From Phoronis australis (lineage: Eukaryota; Phoronida; Phoronidae): DNA of 53,838 nucleotides. Every line of letters begins with the position of its first letter. The stretch's first letter is position 1. The notes below the pieces were generated by a model. That model was not told the origin of the DNA, made no database searches, and saw only the letters and a program-made list of their open reading frames with translations. The position numbers and the translations under genes are program-made. The stretch covers positions 475,566 to 529,403 of the forward strand of contig NMRA01000138.1 of NCBI GenBank assembly GCA_002633005.1, read 5' to 3'. This document shows positions 12,501 through 23,704 of this stretch, one piece after another.

Positions 12501-15500
12501 ACAACCTGTGGATACCTTGCTGGAAGAGGCAGAGAGGACTGTTGAGGACTTGATAGATGAGAAACTGCCCGTTAAAAACATTGTTGATGATGATGTGGGG
12601 GATGAGAAGCTGTTATCCACTGGAGATACCGAGGAAAGTATGGGTGGTGAGAAACAGTCTGTTAAAAATACGGAGGGTATTGCCATGGAGGTGGACGACA
12701 TTGAGTTCAAAGCGGAGGAGATTAGACCAGAGAATAGTTTGGAGAAGGATGTCACAGCTCAGAGTAATGCGTCGGTAGTTGATGAAGAGAAACAGGATGA
12801 GCTCCATCTTCAGGAAATGAGCGAAATCATTGAAGAAGAGGGTGTAAGGGGCTCACCCGCATCTCCTGTGAGTATCAACTGTAATTATTAGGTGCAGTGA
12901 ACATACTTGCCTCATTCAAGAATTAAACCAGGGCTCTTCTCCATTAGTAAGTTTCTCGTGATATTGGCAAGGTCACTCAAAAGCATGCAAAATCATGTGC
13001 CAGGTGAATGGCAAGTGTTTCACGAGTTAGCTTGGGACTGTGATCATGCAATTAACAAAATGGCAGTCTCTGAAGTGATTGGCCGGTGAGGCTGGAATGT
13101 TACAATATGGGTTGTTGAATTCAGTTCCAGTTTTTTTCCACATACAAAGATTTCGTGACACAACTGACTTACGTTTACGGGATGTGCCCCTGCTCTTTTA
13201 TTTTGCTCAAAGGGAAAAGGTTTCACAACCCGTTTTCTTTACAAGCCATTACAGTGCATATCAAATGAATCTGTTCAATTCTTTTGGCAAGACCATTTTT
13301 ATGCGCCCACATATTTATATGTGGACGCATTATGCCGTCATCTCTGTCCGTCCGTCCGGGCGGCGTTTGTCTGGCGTCCGGCGTCCGCTGCTCTATCTCC
13401 AAAACCCTTTGACATACGTTCATGAAATTTGGCACATATGTTCCATTCATGAATGGGACGGCATGTGCGAACTTTCGGACGGATCCGACTACCGGTGTGC
13501 CCGTAGTGGCAATTTTAGTTTTTTACGCTTACCTTTGTATCTTCAAAAGTCCTGAACGGATTTTCATGAAATTTGGTATGTAGGCACCTAGCAGTGAGAT
13601 GACGCTATCCTGCCGTTTTCAGATGGATTTGACATAGTTTGCGCCCCCTAGTGGCCATTTTTAGTGTTTTCGAGTCTGTTTTTGTGCGTCCACCCCTCTA
13701 TCAACCAAACCGCTCAAAGGATGATTGTGAAAATTGGCATGTATATGCTTACTATGTAGAGGACGGTTGACGATGATTTTCCGACGATTTCGACTACTGT
13801 GGCACCTCCTAGTGGCAGTTTTGTTTTTTTGCGCCTATGGCTGTATCTCCTAAACCGTTCGCAGGATCTTTACAAATTGTGTAAGTATATTTATATGATG
13901 TTAACAACGGAAGATGACGACTTTTGGTCGGATCCGACTACCGGTGTGCCCCCTAGTGGCAATTTTAGTTTTTTACGCTTACCTTTGTATCTTCAAAAGT
14001 CCTGAACGGATTTTCATGAAATTTGGTATGTAGGCACCTATTAGTGAGATGACGCTATCCTCCTGTTTTCAGATGGATTCGACATAGTTTGCGCCACCTA
14101 GTGGCCATTTTTACTGTTTTCGAGTCTGTATTTTTGCGTCCACCCCTCTATCAACCAAACCGCTCAAAGGATGATTGTGAAAATTGGCGTGTATGTGCTT
14201 ACTATAAGGAAGACAGCTGACAATGATTTTCAGATGATTTGGACTACTGTGGCGCCTCCTAGTGGTATTTTTTTTTTTTTTGCGCCCATGGCTGTATCTC
14301 CCAAACCGTTTGCAGGATCTTTACTAAATTTAGCAAGTGTATTTATGTGATGTTGACAACGGACGATGACGACTTTAGGATGATTCTGACTACCGGTATT
14401 CCTCTAGTGGCAATTTTAGTATTTGCCTCTAGTGGCAATTTTAGTATTTTACATTGACCTCTGTATTTTCTTCAGGTGTGTACTTTGTGTTACTTCGTGA
14501 CTATGAAGGAAAAGTTCCAAGTAGAAATTTGTTTCTGGCATTCTTATGCTGTGCTAATCTCGTATGTTGGTAAATTTGTTTTTAATTCTATGTTTCTGTG
14601 GTGCTTTAAGCAACTGGTGTATAGGATGTGCTTGTATTATGAAGATTACTCACATTTTGCCCCTAGCCTATTGAGGAGACAAGAGCCATGCCTTTCCATT
14701 TTGCAAAGTACAACATACTACATATATGCCCTCTACTGGCCACTTTATGGTACCAATAAACAACCCTGGAAGGATACCGTATGCGGTGCAATTGTGGGCG
14801 CATTTCAACGCTCTGCGTTGCTCTTGTTTTATAAGTACTGATACAATGTTCAGGTAAATGTATAATTTTTATGAGTCTTAAACAAATATTGCAATGCCCG
14901 TCTGGTATATGTGCAGTAGAAAACCCCCAATAGGGACCTTGAGGCATGTTTAATCAGTTTGATTGCCAATAGTATCAACTTTCATACCATACCCTATGCT
15001 ACTGACAGATATGAAGCGACCAGCACCATGTTATTAATGAACAGGCTGTGGCTTTTGGTGTCCGTAGGGTTATAGACCCAATTCACGTGGCAATCCAAAG
15101 CAAGGCTCACTGCGTTAAACAAAGGGGAAGTTGACATTGCGTGAGTTAAATGGCCCGTCTTTCGAGTCCAACCTGGATATTAAATCTTAAAAATGTGTTG
15201 ATAATTAACCACAGAGATGTAGAAAAATACATTAGAGAACAAGCCAATGCACCAAATAGTTGTCTGACGAAAGGGTATAAATTTTTTTTCGGAAAACTAG
15301 GTTCGAAACATGAAAAGTAAATATGACCAAAGTGCGGCGATCGTAGTGTTACAGAATAGGTATTAGGCTGAATGTAGGGTTACTTTTCTTCTTGCAAATT
15401 GTTGATAAAAATGCTTTTTACACGAACCAGGTTATCTGCTTGTATTGTTGACGAGTTGAAGATTTATTTGACAGTGGTGGCTCATTGCATTTTGCTGTCA

Positions 15501-17362
15501 TGTGCAATTAGTCACATCTGGTTTAATTTATTGATCAAGAATATTAACAACAAGCATAGCCTAGGTCCTGGTGGGTAGGGACTACCGGGATTAACAGTTG
15601 ATTTTTCATTGATCTGAAAGAATAACTGATGTTATTAAATATATTTTTATTGAAATAAAAAACCAGGCTCGTAATTGAAAATAAAAATTATTTGACCATT
15701 TAAGTTTTAAATTTTGAAAAAAATTTAACGAGCACAGCCCTGCTTTGGCATTATATCCAGGTTCTCATTCACTCCCTTGCACACATTCACAAGTAATTAT
15801 TTGACCATCAATTCTGCTTTCTTGGTTTTAATAATTCTTACGTCTATTTTATGTGTTAGGTTTCAAATATCAATCTGGACCAACTATGTTGAATTTTAAA
15901 ATTAAAACACCTAATTCGTTCGTACAAAGCATAACCTCGTTTTAGAGCGCAATTTCAGTTAACTGGACAGAGCAAGCACAGTTATCATGTTTCTTCAGGG
16001 GCCTCGTTCATGCAAGGGAAAAGGTGCCTGTGCTTTCTGAGAGAGGGAAATTTTTTCGCCGAGCGAAGTGAGGGGAAAAATCTACCTCCCGATCATCATC
16101 AATGGGACCCCCCGCACCCTGTTGCAAGCTCTCATAGGCTCTCTCTCAAGTAGCATTTTGTGCTCTTTCAAATTGTCACTTGTGTGGTTACATGTGATTT
16201 GAACTTCGGAGAGAGCTTTTCTATCCCTATGGGAATTCTTAGACCTCGTGGGGCCAGGGCATTTCGGGGAATTTTTCAATGTTTTTGAGAGGGGAATAAG
16301 GCTGATATTCGGCCCCAAAATCGAAGGGATTGAGGGCCCTGTCCTTTTTGGAAAGAAAAATGCATCATCTTTCAACCTGTAGTCATGAAAACACAGACTG
16401 GCTGCGGGCCAAAGAAGGCTCCGGTCGTTGCTATGATGCGACAAAATATGATCTAACTTTTCAAACATTTAAATTTTACACGGACATGTTTTCCTTCGTC
16501 GCGGTGTATGGCAACCACCCAACGCTTTCAAATCTCAACGTCCTTAGGGATTGTAAAGCAGACAGTTGAGTGTCCGTATTTTTCTAGCCCGTCTGACAAC
16601 CCTGAGTATGCCGATAAGCCAACAGAGCTATCATAGGGAGCCTCGTTTTGGAACGCGCTTCCTGTCGGCGTGAATTGGGTCTATAGTAATATATTGGAGA
16701 AACCCTCAACCTGAACAACTTTCAAAAACGGTGCAGCTTAGGGTAGCTTTATTTATTAATCAAAACATTTCTTTTCATAACTTAGCTGATGCAAGACACT
16801 TCATAGTGCTTTTCTTTACAAGTATTCATGTCATGTTTGTTCTTGGTCGTTACCTAACATTTTAGCTAATGGTGACTCAAGCAGAATTCAGAATTGTTGT
16901 CAATGCTGATGAGAATAAATGAATGTCACAATGTGGGTCCGTTCGTGAAAACTGGTGAATGTTAAAACCACATATTTCTTCACGCTTCAGACAAGAACAA
17001 ATGTTTGCAAATTTATCCAGGGAAACAATAATCTTCCCTTTTTTCTGGAATGTAACTGGCATGTAAAATAAGGAACACTGACTTGTCATACTAAAATTCC
17101 TCTAGACTGGCTTCCATACCTAACTGGAGGTTCTTCATGAATTGATGGCCTACATAGTTGTGCCCCAATGGCTTACCACATGTACTTAATGAAGTGATAA
17201 ATTTTGCAGGAACATAGAAATCTCGATGACAGAATTGCCCAGTTTATGAAGAGCTCCACATCTGAAAGTGATCGACCTGTCACAGACTCTGACGTTAAAT
17301 CTGCTGAGGAAGATGAAAAAGTGATCAGTGATGATGAACTTCACGACCTGCTGGGTGTGTGA
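520..17362 (+). CDS. HDGFL2: HDGFL2/PSIP1 (LEDGF)-like chromatin reader, 3' 14 exons (N-terminus outside window)
   Basis: Coding exons: 520-630, 1561-1870, 2055-2130, 2428-2517, 3013-3121, 3724-4143, 4901-4947, 5798-5868, 7440-7510, 8974-9075, 10797-10889, 11346-11439, 12305-12867 and 17210-17362 (TGA). All phases agree, giving 769 residues in the window. Order along the protein: serine/acidic and KPKPK-type basic repeats; a charged helix (SSWKKKDAERKKEIEKLL) matching the ISEWKRRDEARRREL region of human HDGFL2; a 140-residue Lys/Ser-rich exon; a second charged coil; an integrase-binding-domain (IBD) fold; a long acidic tail. Family members bind methylated H3K36 nucleosomes through an N-terminal PWWP domain, which is missing here only because the window starts too late. 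The IBD recruits partners carrying short acidic binding motifs. HDGFL2 and PSIP1 are vertebrate duplicates; this is probably the single pre-duplication gene, and the WKKKDAERKK segment and Tyr in RKYK look more like HDGFL2. The first donor is GC rather than GT. Confidence 0.88.
1202..1270. repeat. Two adjacent near-perfect palindromes (hairpin or cruciform-prone)
   Basis: Positions 1202-1240 form a perfect inverted repeat with 19-bp arms and a 1-base centre (left arm CCATCCTTGAGGTACAGGA). Positions 1244-1270 form a second perfect one with 13-bp arms (AGCCCTACATCCT) and a 1-base centre. Only three bases separate them. Both lie in the intron between exons 520-630 and 1561-1870. Confidence 0.9.
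3129..3160. repeat. TG dinucleotide microsatellite
   Basis: An uninterrupted alternating purine/pyrimidine TG run with one CGCG interruption, a few bases after the donor at 3122 of the HDGFL2-like gene. Confidence 0.9.
4467..4552. repeat. Short tandem duplication, about 42-43 bp x2
   Basis: The block beginning AGTCTTACTGGGCAGTTATC and ending CACCTTCCATCACA is followed directly by a diverged second copy (AGTCTTACTTGGCTGTTATC to CACCTTCTGTCACA). It lies in the intron between exons 3724-4143 and 4901-4947 and has no coding signal. Confidence 0.75.
6355..6651. repeat. 33-bp minisatellite, nine copies
   Basis: Nine head-to-tail 33-bp units start every 33 bases from 6355, each built on TGTTTGTGTTTAAT, ATAGATAACA and TGTGTTAA. 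They differ mainly at one A/G position (AATAATAG or AATGATAG) and one G in the first copy. The array lies in the HDGFL2-like intron 5869-7439. The long minus-strand open frame across it exists only because 33 is a multiple of 3. Confidence 0.95.
6812..7078. repeat. 38/39-bp minisatellite, about seven copies
   Basis: Seven imperfect units of CATTCACTCTATTACTGCTG followed by ATCTCACCTGGTTCTGTT. Units with a TTCACTT insertion are 39 bp and alternate with 38-bp units. The last copies are the most diverged, as is typical of array edges. It shares the intron 5869-7439 with the 33-bp array. Confidence 0.93.
7440..10889 (+). other. Integrase-binding domain (IBD) of the HDGFL2-like protein, three exons
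   Basis: The exons 7440-7510, 8974-9075 and 10797-10889 encode a compact helical domain: IQQMEQEIKKSLGIAV, then DVDKCVAIMSEMSVLPINSI, then CRKYKGDDRVRDKAEQLYNKF. They align without gaps to human LEDGF (SLKIDNLDVNRC, then KKIRRFK, then LYNKFKNMF). Both internal introns are phase 0. In LEDGF this domain docks partners such as JPO2, MLL-menin, IWS1 and POGZ. The position aligned with LEDGF Asp366, a main contact for partner motifs, is Ala here. Positions aligned with Phe406 and Val408 are Tyr and Gly. Confidence 0.8.
9430..10565 (+). mobile_element. Helentron/HINE-like non-autonomous element, copy 1 (modular repeat)
   Basis: Lies in the HDGFL2-like intron 9076-10796. It carries seven CTAGTGGC-type anchors near 9601, 9724, 9871, 10016, 10175, 10317 and 10467, mostly 142-159 bp apart. 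Three module types follow each other (anchor followed by CAATTTTAG; CCATTTTT; TGTTTTGTTTTTTTG). Between 9601 and 9724 one module is missing. The right end (GGGCACATTTCAACGCTCTG, then CATTG and CTCTTGTTTT) matches the end of the copy at 13301-14830. No intact protein is encoded. Assignment to the Helentron-associated HINE class is inference from structure. Confidence 0.7.
13301..14830 (+). mobile_element. Helentron/HINE-like non-autonomous element, copy 2 (best preserved)
   Basis: Starts with ATGCGCCCACA, itself part of a palindrome at 13302-13329. Near the right end the inverted match TGTGGGCGCAT lies at 14793-14803, followed by a perfect 6-bp-stem hairpin (CAACGCTCTGCGTTG, 14806-14820) and T-rich CTCTTGTTTT. 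Inside, CTAGTGGC anchors at 13503, 13648, 13809, 13953, 14098, 14259, 14404 and 14430 repeat with spacings 145, 161, 144, 145, 161, 145, so three modules build a 450-bp higher-order unit repeated about twice. Subterminal inverted repeats, a 3' hairpin and central tandem repeats of about 150 bp are hallmarks of HINE elements, but I cannot compare with a library. It sits in the HDGFL2-like intron 12868-17209. Confidence 0.7.
15071..16685. mobile_element. Non-autonomous DNA transposon with 17-bp terminal inverted repeats
   Basis: TATAGACCCAATTCACG at 15071-15087 is found exactly inverted at 16669-16685. A GAGCC(T)TCGTTTTGGA-like block lies just inside both ends. The outermost TA on each side could be a TA target duplication, as in Tc1/mariner-like or related elements. 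The 1.6-kb interior has no transposase-like reading frame that I recognise. It lies in the HDGFL2-like intron 12868-17209, just downstream of the Helentron-like copy. Confidence 0.6.
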
Positions 17363-17759
17363 TTATGGTTGAGACATGTATCGAGCTGGTTGGACTGTCA
17401 AAATAGAGATTAAAACTTTCATCAATCATGTGTAAAGGGGTACTACTTGGCAGTGGAATACAGTTGGCACTCTTTGACTGCAAACTCAAGTTGTCCTCTC
17501 ATTGGCCAGAGGGAAAAAGGTTCATCGACTACGTTTTAAGAGAATTTTCTACATCATCTACACTGACTGCGCTGTATCTGTTTATCGAAGTATGAATAAT
17601 GCAGTGAAAATGAAAAATACTGAACCATCAATGACGCTAGGGATCACAATGTGCTGGATTTAGTAACACAAATTCAATTGTGGAAATTCAAAATTATTCC
17701 ACCAGTTTTTACATTTGTCAATTGTGAGTGTTGATTCCTGCGATGTGCATAAGTAGCTC

Positions 17760-17769
17760 AATAAATAAA
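17760..17769 (+). terminator. Polyadenylation signals of the HDGFL2-like gene
   Basis: Overlapping AATAAA hexamers (17760-17765 and 17764-17769) lie 398 bases after the TGA at 17360-17362, giving a 3' UTR of about 0.4 kb. T-rich sequence follows. Confidence 0.75.
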
Positions 17770-17848
17770 ACCTTTTTGCAAAAATAGTGTTTATCAATGA
17801 AGCTAATGCTAATACTAAAAATTTAACTAATAAAGTTGATGAAGGTAG

Positions 17849-17867
17849 TTTATTAAAACATTTTATT
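17849..17867 (-). terminator. Polyadenylation signals of the TMED gene (minus strand)
   Basis: TTTATT on the plus strand at 17849-17854 and 17862-17867 reads AATAAA on the minus strand. They would end a 1.9-kb 3' UTR running from the TMED stop at 19764 through 17.8 kb, a stretch in which I see no other gene. The facing HDGFL2-like signals are only about 80 bp away. Confidence 0.55.
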
Positions 17868-19763
17868 CAATTGAGGAATGCTGTCATAATTAGACTGAAC
17901 AAGCAATGATATTTGGTTGCGCTAGATTAACTGGCATGAACATGCAGGGATAAGAGTAATTAACTAGACAAAGACCAACCAAGCAAACAACAAACATAAC
18001 GAGACAATCCTAAGACTCTCAATATGTACAACTTGTAAGAACTAAAACTGGTTGGAGGCACGTCACACTAATTTGAGAAAACAATTAGAATGTGTTTCAC
18101 CTAACAAAGTACTCTAACATGAAACTTCCTCTTAGAACTACCCTAGTCTATGATACAAGCACAAGACAAAGGCAATAGGACAAAAAAAATGCATAATTTA
18201 CTGGTAATGACTATCTGGCAGCAAAATTCTAATTTATGAATGGTTTAGTCACCTTAATAACTTCCCTGTTATTGCCCTTCATTCTCAGTGAGAGATGACA
18301 GCTCTGGTCATGAATTCAGCCAGTCATGACTAAGAATTGAGTCATTTTGTTTGAATGCTTTTGGCTTCTTCTGTAGTACAAACCTCTAATGACAAGTATA
18401 ACTATGTTTTCACAACTGCTCCGATATCTTCCCAGATGTCAAACTGTTATCAATGCTGAAGAACCAGAGTGATGTCAAACTGCTACCAATGCTAAAGAGT
18501 GATGCTTTAGAACTTGCATGTAACCACAGTGGGTAGATAGCTTCATTTTCAGTTTTCGAATATAAAAATCTGTTTTAGCAAACTCAAATTTCAAAGCAAT
18601 AAAAAATAAAATGACCTAGACATTGCCTATGACACAGCTCCGTTTTACTGATAACTTGCACCACAGAATGTTTATTGCTTCTTAAAACAACAGGCCACCT
18701 TCAGGAAGAATGAATAAATACTTGAATGTATTGCCAATTACTCATCAATTTGTGGAAAGAATTGTGGAATTCTAAACAGAACTATGGAATCTATTATTGA
18801 AATGTGCAAATTCCATTCAAAACTTCCAATTCCATGAAAGAATATAGATTGAATTCTGTCCATTATCGCCTAAAATCAGGGTCTCCAGGTAGGATCGTAA
18901 CAATCAAGACTGGACCAGTCGCACGTTGTAATTATGTCAGACAGCACTCATTGTGTCACTGATCATGACAACATTGTTAAATAAGACCTCTTTTGATATC
19001 ACACAACAATTAAGTTACCCACAATTTGAAGGTGATGCCACAACCAAGAGTGTTTGTTGGTCAAAACTGACTATTTTCAATGTTCATCAGGTGGGGATTT
19101 AAAACATCCAACCCTTGTACAGCAACCTCGTGTCACTTATGATACTTCAAACGCAACAAGCAGTTCAAAACCCGAGTGCACCATTACGTGCATCAGACAT
19201 CTAAGTGTTACTTCAACAAGAATCACCATACAACAGAGAGGTCCAGTTTTGCACAAATATCAAGACCACTTGCTTCAGATAACTTGAAAACACATTACCT
19301 GAAACATTTTAAGTTAATATCTTCAGCTTCAGAATAATACACAACAGCAAAGCTCTACAGGACAAAGCAAATACTATACAGTGACTCCTTTTGAGAGATT
19401 TGAGCATGCGATGCTGATGAGCTTTGATTCTTCACTGTAATTTACACCATCACATGAACTGTATACAAACTGTACTTGCGATAACCGCCTAGAACCCCAG
19501 GCACAAGTTACCGTACATTCTTATGGTCACTGGTCACACATAGTACGACAGTAACAACAACACATAACTGCTCGCTTCCAATTCCCACTGAAGAGTACAT
19601 TGCCATACCAATATCATCATTCCACCCACACACAGAGCTAATTTAGGTGATTCTTCTATACAAACCTAACCAGGAATTAAATGTACATAGTACTGAGTTG
19701 TTAAAGTAACAGAGTGAAACAAAGACAAATATAATATTCCCCCTCTACATGCATCCACATGCA

Positions 19764-22700
19764 TTACGTCTTTGTTGTGACATTGTGAACTTTTTTCTCA
19801 GAGAAGAAGCTGCGAAGTATGATCACCTGGCCTATGCTGCTCAATAAAATGACAACAGAAACAATAACAGACAGCAGCATGACACGTTCATTGAGGTCTT
19901 CAGCAAATGCCCGGCCTGTGGCCTCGCGCAACTTGTGGTGGGTCTGGTAGTCGAGAATCACCTTCATAGCTTCATGTATGGTCACAGTTGCTGTCTCCAT
20001 CTGAAATGACCAAAACCCAAATAATTATCCTAAAGTTGGCAGTCAGGTAGCCAGCAAATTCAACACCGACAATCACTCAGCAACCAGAACAGTAACACAG
20101 AGCTATAGCCACCCCTGAAGTACTTCAGGTCATTTAGTTCACACTCAACTCTCGATCATTGAAATCCAGTAGATCAGTGGTCAACTGTGTTTCAAGATTC
20201 AAAGTGTACAGTGTACTGACATCAGTATACATACAGATTTCTCAGTGAGAAATTGGAATATAAGTGTGAGAACTTATAACACTTATATACCAAAAACAAA
20301 GTTTAACATGGAAGATATTCATGACAGGTCAAAAACACTCAGTAAATTGACAATTACATTACAATGTAATGAATGTTCAAAAAAAACCTTCTGCCTGTGC
20401 TTCCCCAAATATATTGTTAAACTTCAGAAGTTAAGTCAAAAGCAGGGAAATGTTTTTTCAGACGAGCGAAAAGAAAATTGTGAGCATGTCCCGGATGCCA
20501 CCCCTTCCTTGCAGTTATGCTCCGACTTGGGTTTCATTATCTTCACACTAGATCCATGGTTCACAGACTGCGAAGCGATTCACGTGACATTTTTATCACT
20601 TTTGCGGGGGGTTTTCAACCCCTACTTCAAACATCTATGACATGAATGAAGTTGTTCGAGGCACGAGCTCCACGTTCAGCCCTTAACATTCTCCGACTGT
20701 CTCATCACCAACAGAATGTACTAGGCACTTAAATAAAGATTAGTCAGATTTATAGCGACCCGGCGCCTTTTATAATTCATTGTAAAGTGCATTGTTATAG
20801 AAGGTGCATTAGAAATACTGAAGCATAAACACAGAGAAAACGTGCATATGCGCACAAATTGAATAGTCACTGAGTTTTGAGAAATAATATGTACTTGGTC
20901 TCTCAAAACAGTCTGGCTGGATCAGAATTGTGCAAGTTTTACTGTAAATGTAAAATAGCGAGCCAGGCAACAACATTAACATACCATAGTCATAGCAGTT
21001 GGTTGGGCAGCGTCGATACCAGGGAGTCGTTTGTCCTCTCCAGCCTGGAAATCCAGATACACCACCTTGTGTGTAAATGAGGAGAACTCGTTACTGAAGC
21101 AAAATTTGAACACTCCTTTTAATGTGGTTGTCCATGTGTATGAGTCGTATTGTTTTTTCACGTCTTTGTACAGTACTTCTCCGCTTGGTGACATGAGTTC
21201 CATATCTACATCATAATTGCCACCTGTAACTACCTGCAAGTACAAATTGTTAAAATCATCACATCAGCAAGTAGTTTGAGTATTTTTCAATCTACTAAAT
21301 TATAATTATAAACAATCAATTATGTATGTAACTATAAGTCAGACACCTGCTATTGACAATAAATATTCTATAATCTACTCAACAAGTCACGTGTTGGTTT
21401 CAGTCAAGTCTGGAATCTACTACAGCTCAGAGGAACAAGTGAGTCGAGTATGACCAATTCATACATGAACATTTATCATTTTTGGTTGAAAGAACTATAA
21501 TTCCCAAAATGGTTATTAAAATTTCAAAATGTATTTCTGATACCAGACTATACATTATCATTTGTATCCCTGATTACAGTAACCATCAACATTGCTGAAT
21601 GTAGCTAGGCATACATATAGTACCGGTATATGAATTCTATATCTTTCAAATAAAAATTAAGCATTCCTTAATGCAGACATATTCTGAGACTCACATAATG
21701 TTTTTACGCGCACAGATTTAATCCTTTAAACCACCCAATAATATAGAAAATCGACCACTGAAATGAGTGGAACACCATGTAACCAAACTACAATTAGCAC
21801 AAAGAGGCAATAAAAATGAAGTTGAAAAAAGTCCATTTTACAATGTTGACATGTGGCAGCAACACCCGCATCAATTCAAACACAAGCTGCAAAGTGTCAA
21901 CAGTGCTCCTACAAGAAAAAAATTGATATTGTTTTTCATTTCCATCACATTCAGAAACCAAGAATATAAGAAATGTTTCCCTTCATTTTTTCAAATTAAT
22001 AGAAATAAACAACTTAGATGAATTTTCTTTATTTTGAATTTTTATACTTTAGAATGTGAAACTAAATACACATACACAGGCATATTTTTTACCAAAACAT
22101 ATGGCAAATGCATCCCCAATAGGGATGGGAGACCCCCCACCAGACTTGCAACCCACAACATCTCACATAGATCACGAATCTGTTAATGTGTACATATTGT
22201 CACAATGTTGTACTTGGAAGCACAAATTGCCCAGTCTTAGCCATTTCTGAGATCTGGCAATGTATCATTGGAAATGACGTAACTATAGGTACAGGGATGG
22301 TGGATCAACTATAACTAGCATTACTAGTACTCAAGACACTGTGGCTGTTAAACAAGGCAAGTAAAGTTTAATTTTAATATTGAAAATTGCCAAAAACAAA
22401 CATTATTTTCATGTGATCAAATATCTTAAGAAAATACAATGAGTAAGTGAGATGGTTAAGGTTAGCCCAGTGCCATATGGGCATATGTCTTGCTATGGCA
22501 ACTCATAACACTCTTCCCAATTATTAGGTTGTTTCATACAAACTTATATTAACAATAACTGCACACAAAGGCAATAGTAAATGAAAGCAACTTAGTAATC
22601 TCGTAGATACTTTGTCCCATCTACGTAGTTATGTAGGCCTAATCCATGACCATGTGTGAGGACTGTGATGACGTATCATTCGTATGGTTGAAGGCTTTGG

Positions 22701-22940
22701 CCGGCCAAATGGCAATGCGTCGCAAAAATGCGTTGATAGTAAGCATCAAGCCATCATACGTTATAACAAGAAAGATGGTTGGTCATTTACCTGAAATTCT
22801 ATAGTACATTTCACACCTTTGTCGACCTCCTCGTAGAAACATTGTTTTTCATTATCAGGGAGTTCAAATGTCAGCTCGCCGGCTAAGGCAAGTGTACATA
22901 TAGATACACAAATGAGCGATATCAAAGAAAATTCAAACAT
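19764..22940 (-). CDS. TMED7: Transmembrane emp24 domain protein, TMED7/TMED3 type (p24 gamma)
   Basis: Minus-strand exons are 22940-22791, 21233-20985 and 20000-19764. Both introns are phase 0 with GT-AG ends, and the protein is 211 residues, a normal p24 length. Residues 1-20 are a signal peptide ending ALA-G. The GOLD domain begins [17 protein letters not shown] and continues through [19 protein letters not shown] and [21 protein letters not shown], almost the human TMED7/TMED3 sequence. A coiled-coil ([18 protein letters not shown]), one membrane span (about residues 177-198) and a cytosolic tail [16 protein letters not shown] follow. The FF and KK residues in such tails engage COPII and COPI coats. 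p24 proteins cycle between ER and Golgi as cargo receptors and coat adaptors. The minus-strand ATG at 22940 is chosen because it starts the signal peptide. Confidence 0.95.
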
Positions 22941-22945
22941 CCTGC

Positions 22946-23050
22946 TAAACTATCGGAAGACTGAGGTACTCTAAACAGTCTGAAACATCGAAGAGGGACA
23001 GGACGTAATAAAAGAACCGAAACTTCAGAGGTAGTGTCAAATCACCGCTG
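22946..23050 (-). promoter_or_regulatory. Likely 5' UTR and promoter region of the TMED gene
   Basis: The bases directly upstream of the TMED start (rightward on the plus strand) should hold its leader and promoter. I see no TATA box. I call it by position only. Confidence 0.3.
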
Positions 23051-23285
23051 CATTCACTCCATAGTTTTCATGATGGCTGCCTCCACAACGTGGCAGGAAC
23101 CCGGATGACAAACACTGCACGGCCTCTGGCGGTAGATAAGGACCTCCGCTATGCAGTACATGGTTGAGTGAATGAAGTAAGAAAGTAAATGGTCTTGTTC
23201 ATTTTGGAATGGCTCACAAGCAGATAAAGTATTAGCACATGTGCTAGTCTCCGACAGAAACTGAGGTAGAATCATTACAACAGTC

Positions 23286-23704
23286 TTAAGAGAACTGTAT
23301 ACAAACAGACATACATGAAAAACAAATCGGGGTAACGTTGCACAACTCAGAGTGCCGGTGGCACCCGGCGGCGGCACCCACAAAGTCATCAAAAATGTTA
23401 ATGATATGTCTTACAAAACCATTTAGGCCTACATCATTTATGCTTTGTAAATTATTTGGGAGTAAATTCCACATCATAATATTCATGCAGCTAAGACATT
23501 TTTGGGCATAGTGTTTTGGTGCATCCGTAGTTCAAACATGTGCTCAGTCACAGCAAAACCTAGACTGGATGGACCAATATGTTTACAAACACAGTGTTGT
23601 AAGGTTTTCCTACATAAAATAATGTATTTTGCATTTTGCTCCGAAATTGCAAATGTAGGAGAGCCACTAAAGACAAGGTAGGGCACGCATAGCGGTTTTA
23701 CCAC
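23286..23704 (-). pseudogene. LINE reverse-transcriptase C-terminal remnant, frameshifted
   Basis: Two overlapping minus-strand frames (23704-23483 and 23486-23286) together resemble the C-terminal end of non-LTR retrotransposon polyproteins. The second opens with MWNLLPNNLQSINDVGLNGF, close to the usual WNSLPxxLRSxxSLxxFK motif. The first (GSPTFAISEQNAKYIILCRKT) would be the preceding region. A frame change near 23485 and no upstream polymerase core show it is dead. It lies between the TMED promoter and the Spaetzle-like gene. Confidence 0.4.

Noticed and set aside
12368-12807. Several overlapping frames on both strands
   Set aside because: Shadows of the HDGFL2 acidic-tail exon 12305-12867, whose frame joins correctly on both sides.
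13799-14005. Frame with repeated PPSGNFSFLRLPLYL peptide
   Set aside because: It is the translation of two modules of the Helentron-like repeat; the 145- and 161-base steps are not multiples of three, so no lasting frame exists.
21031-21216. Plus-strand frame over the TMED exon
   Set aside because: Antisense shadow of TMED exon 2.
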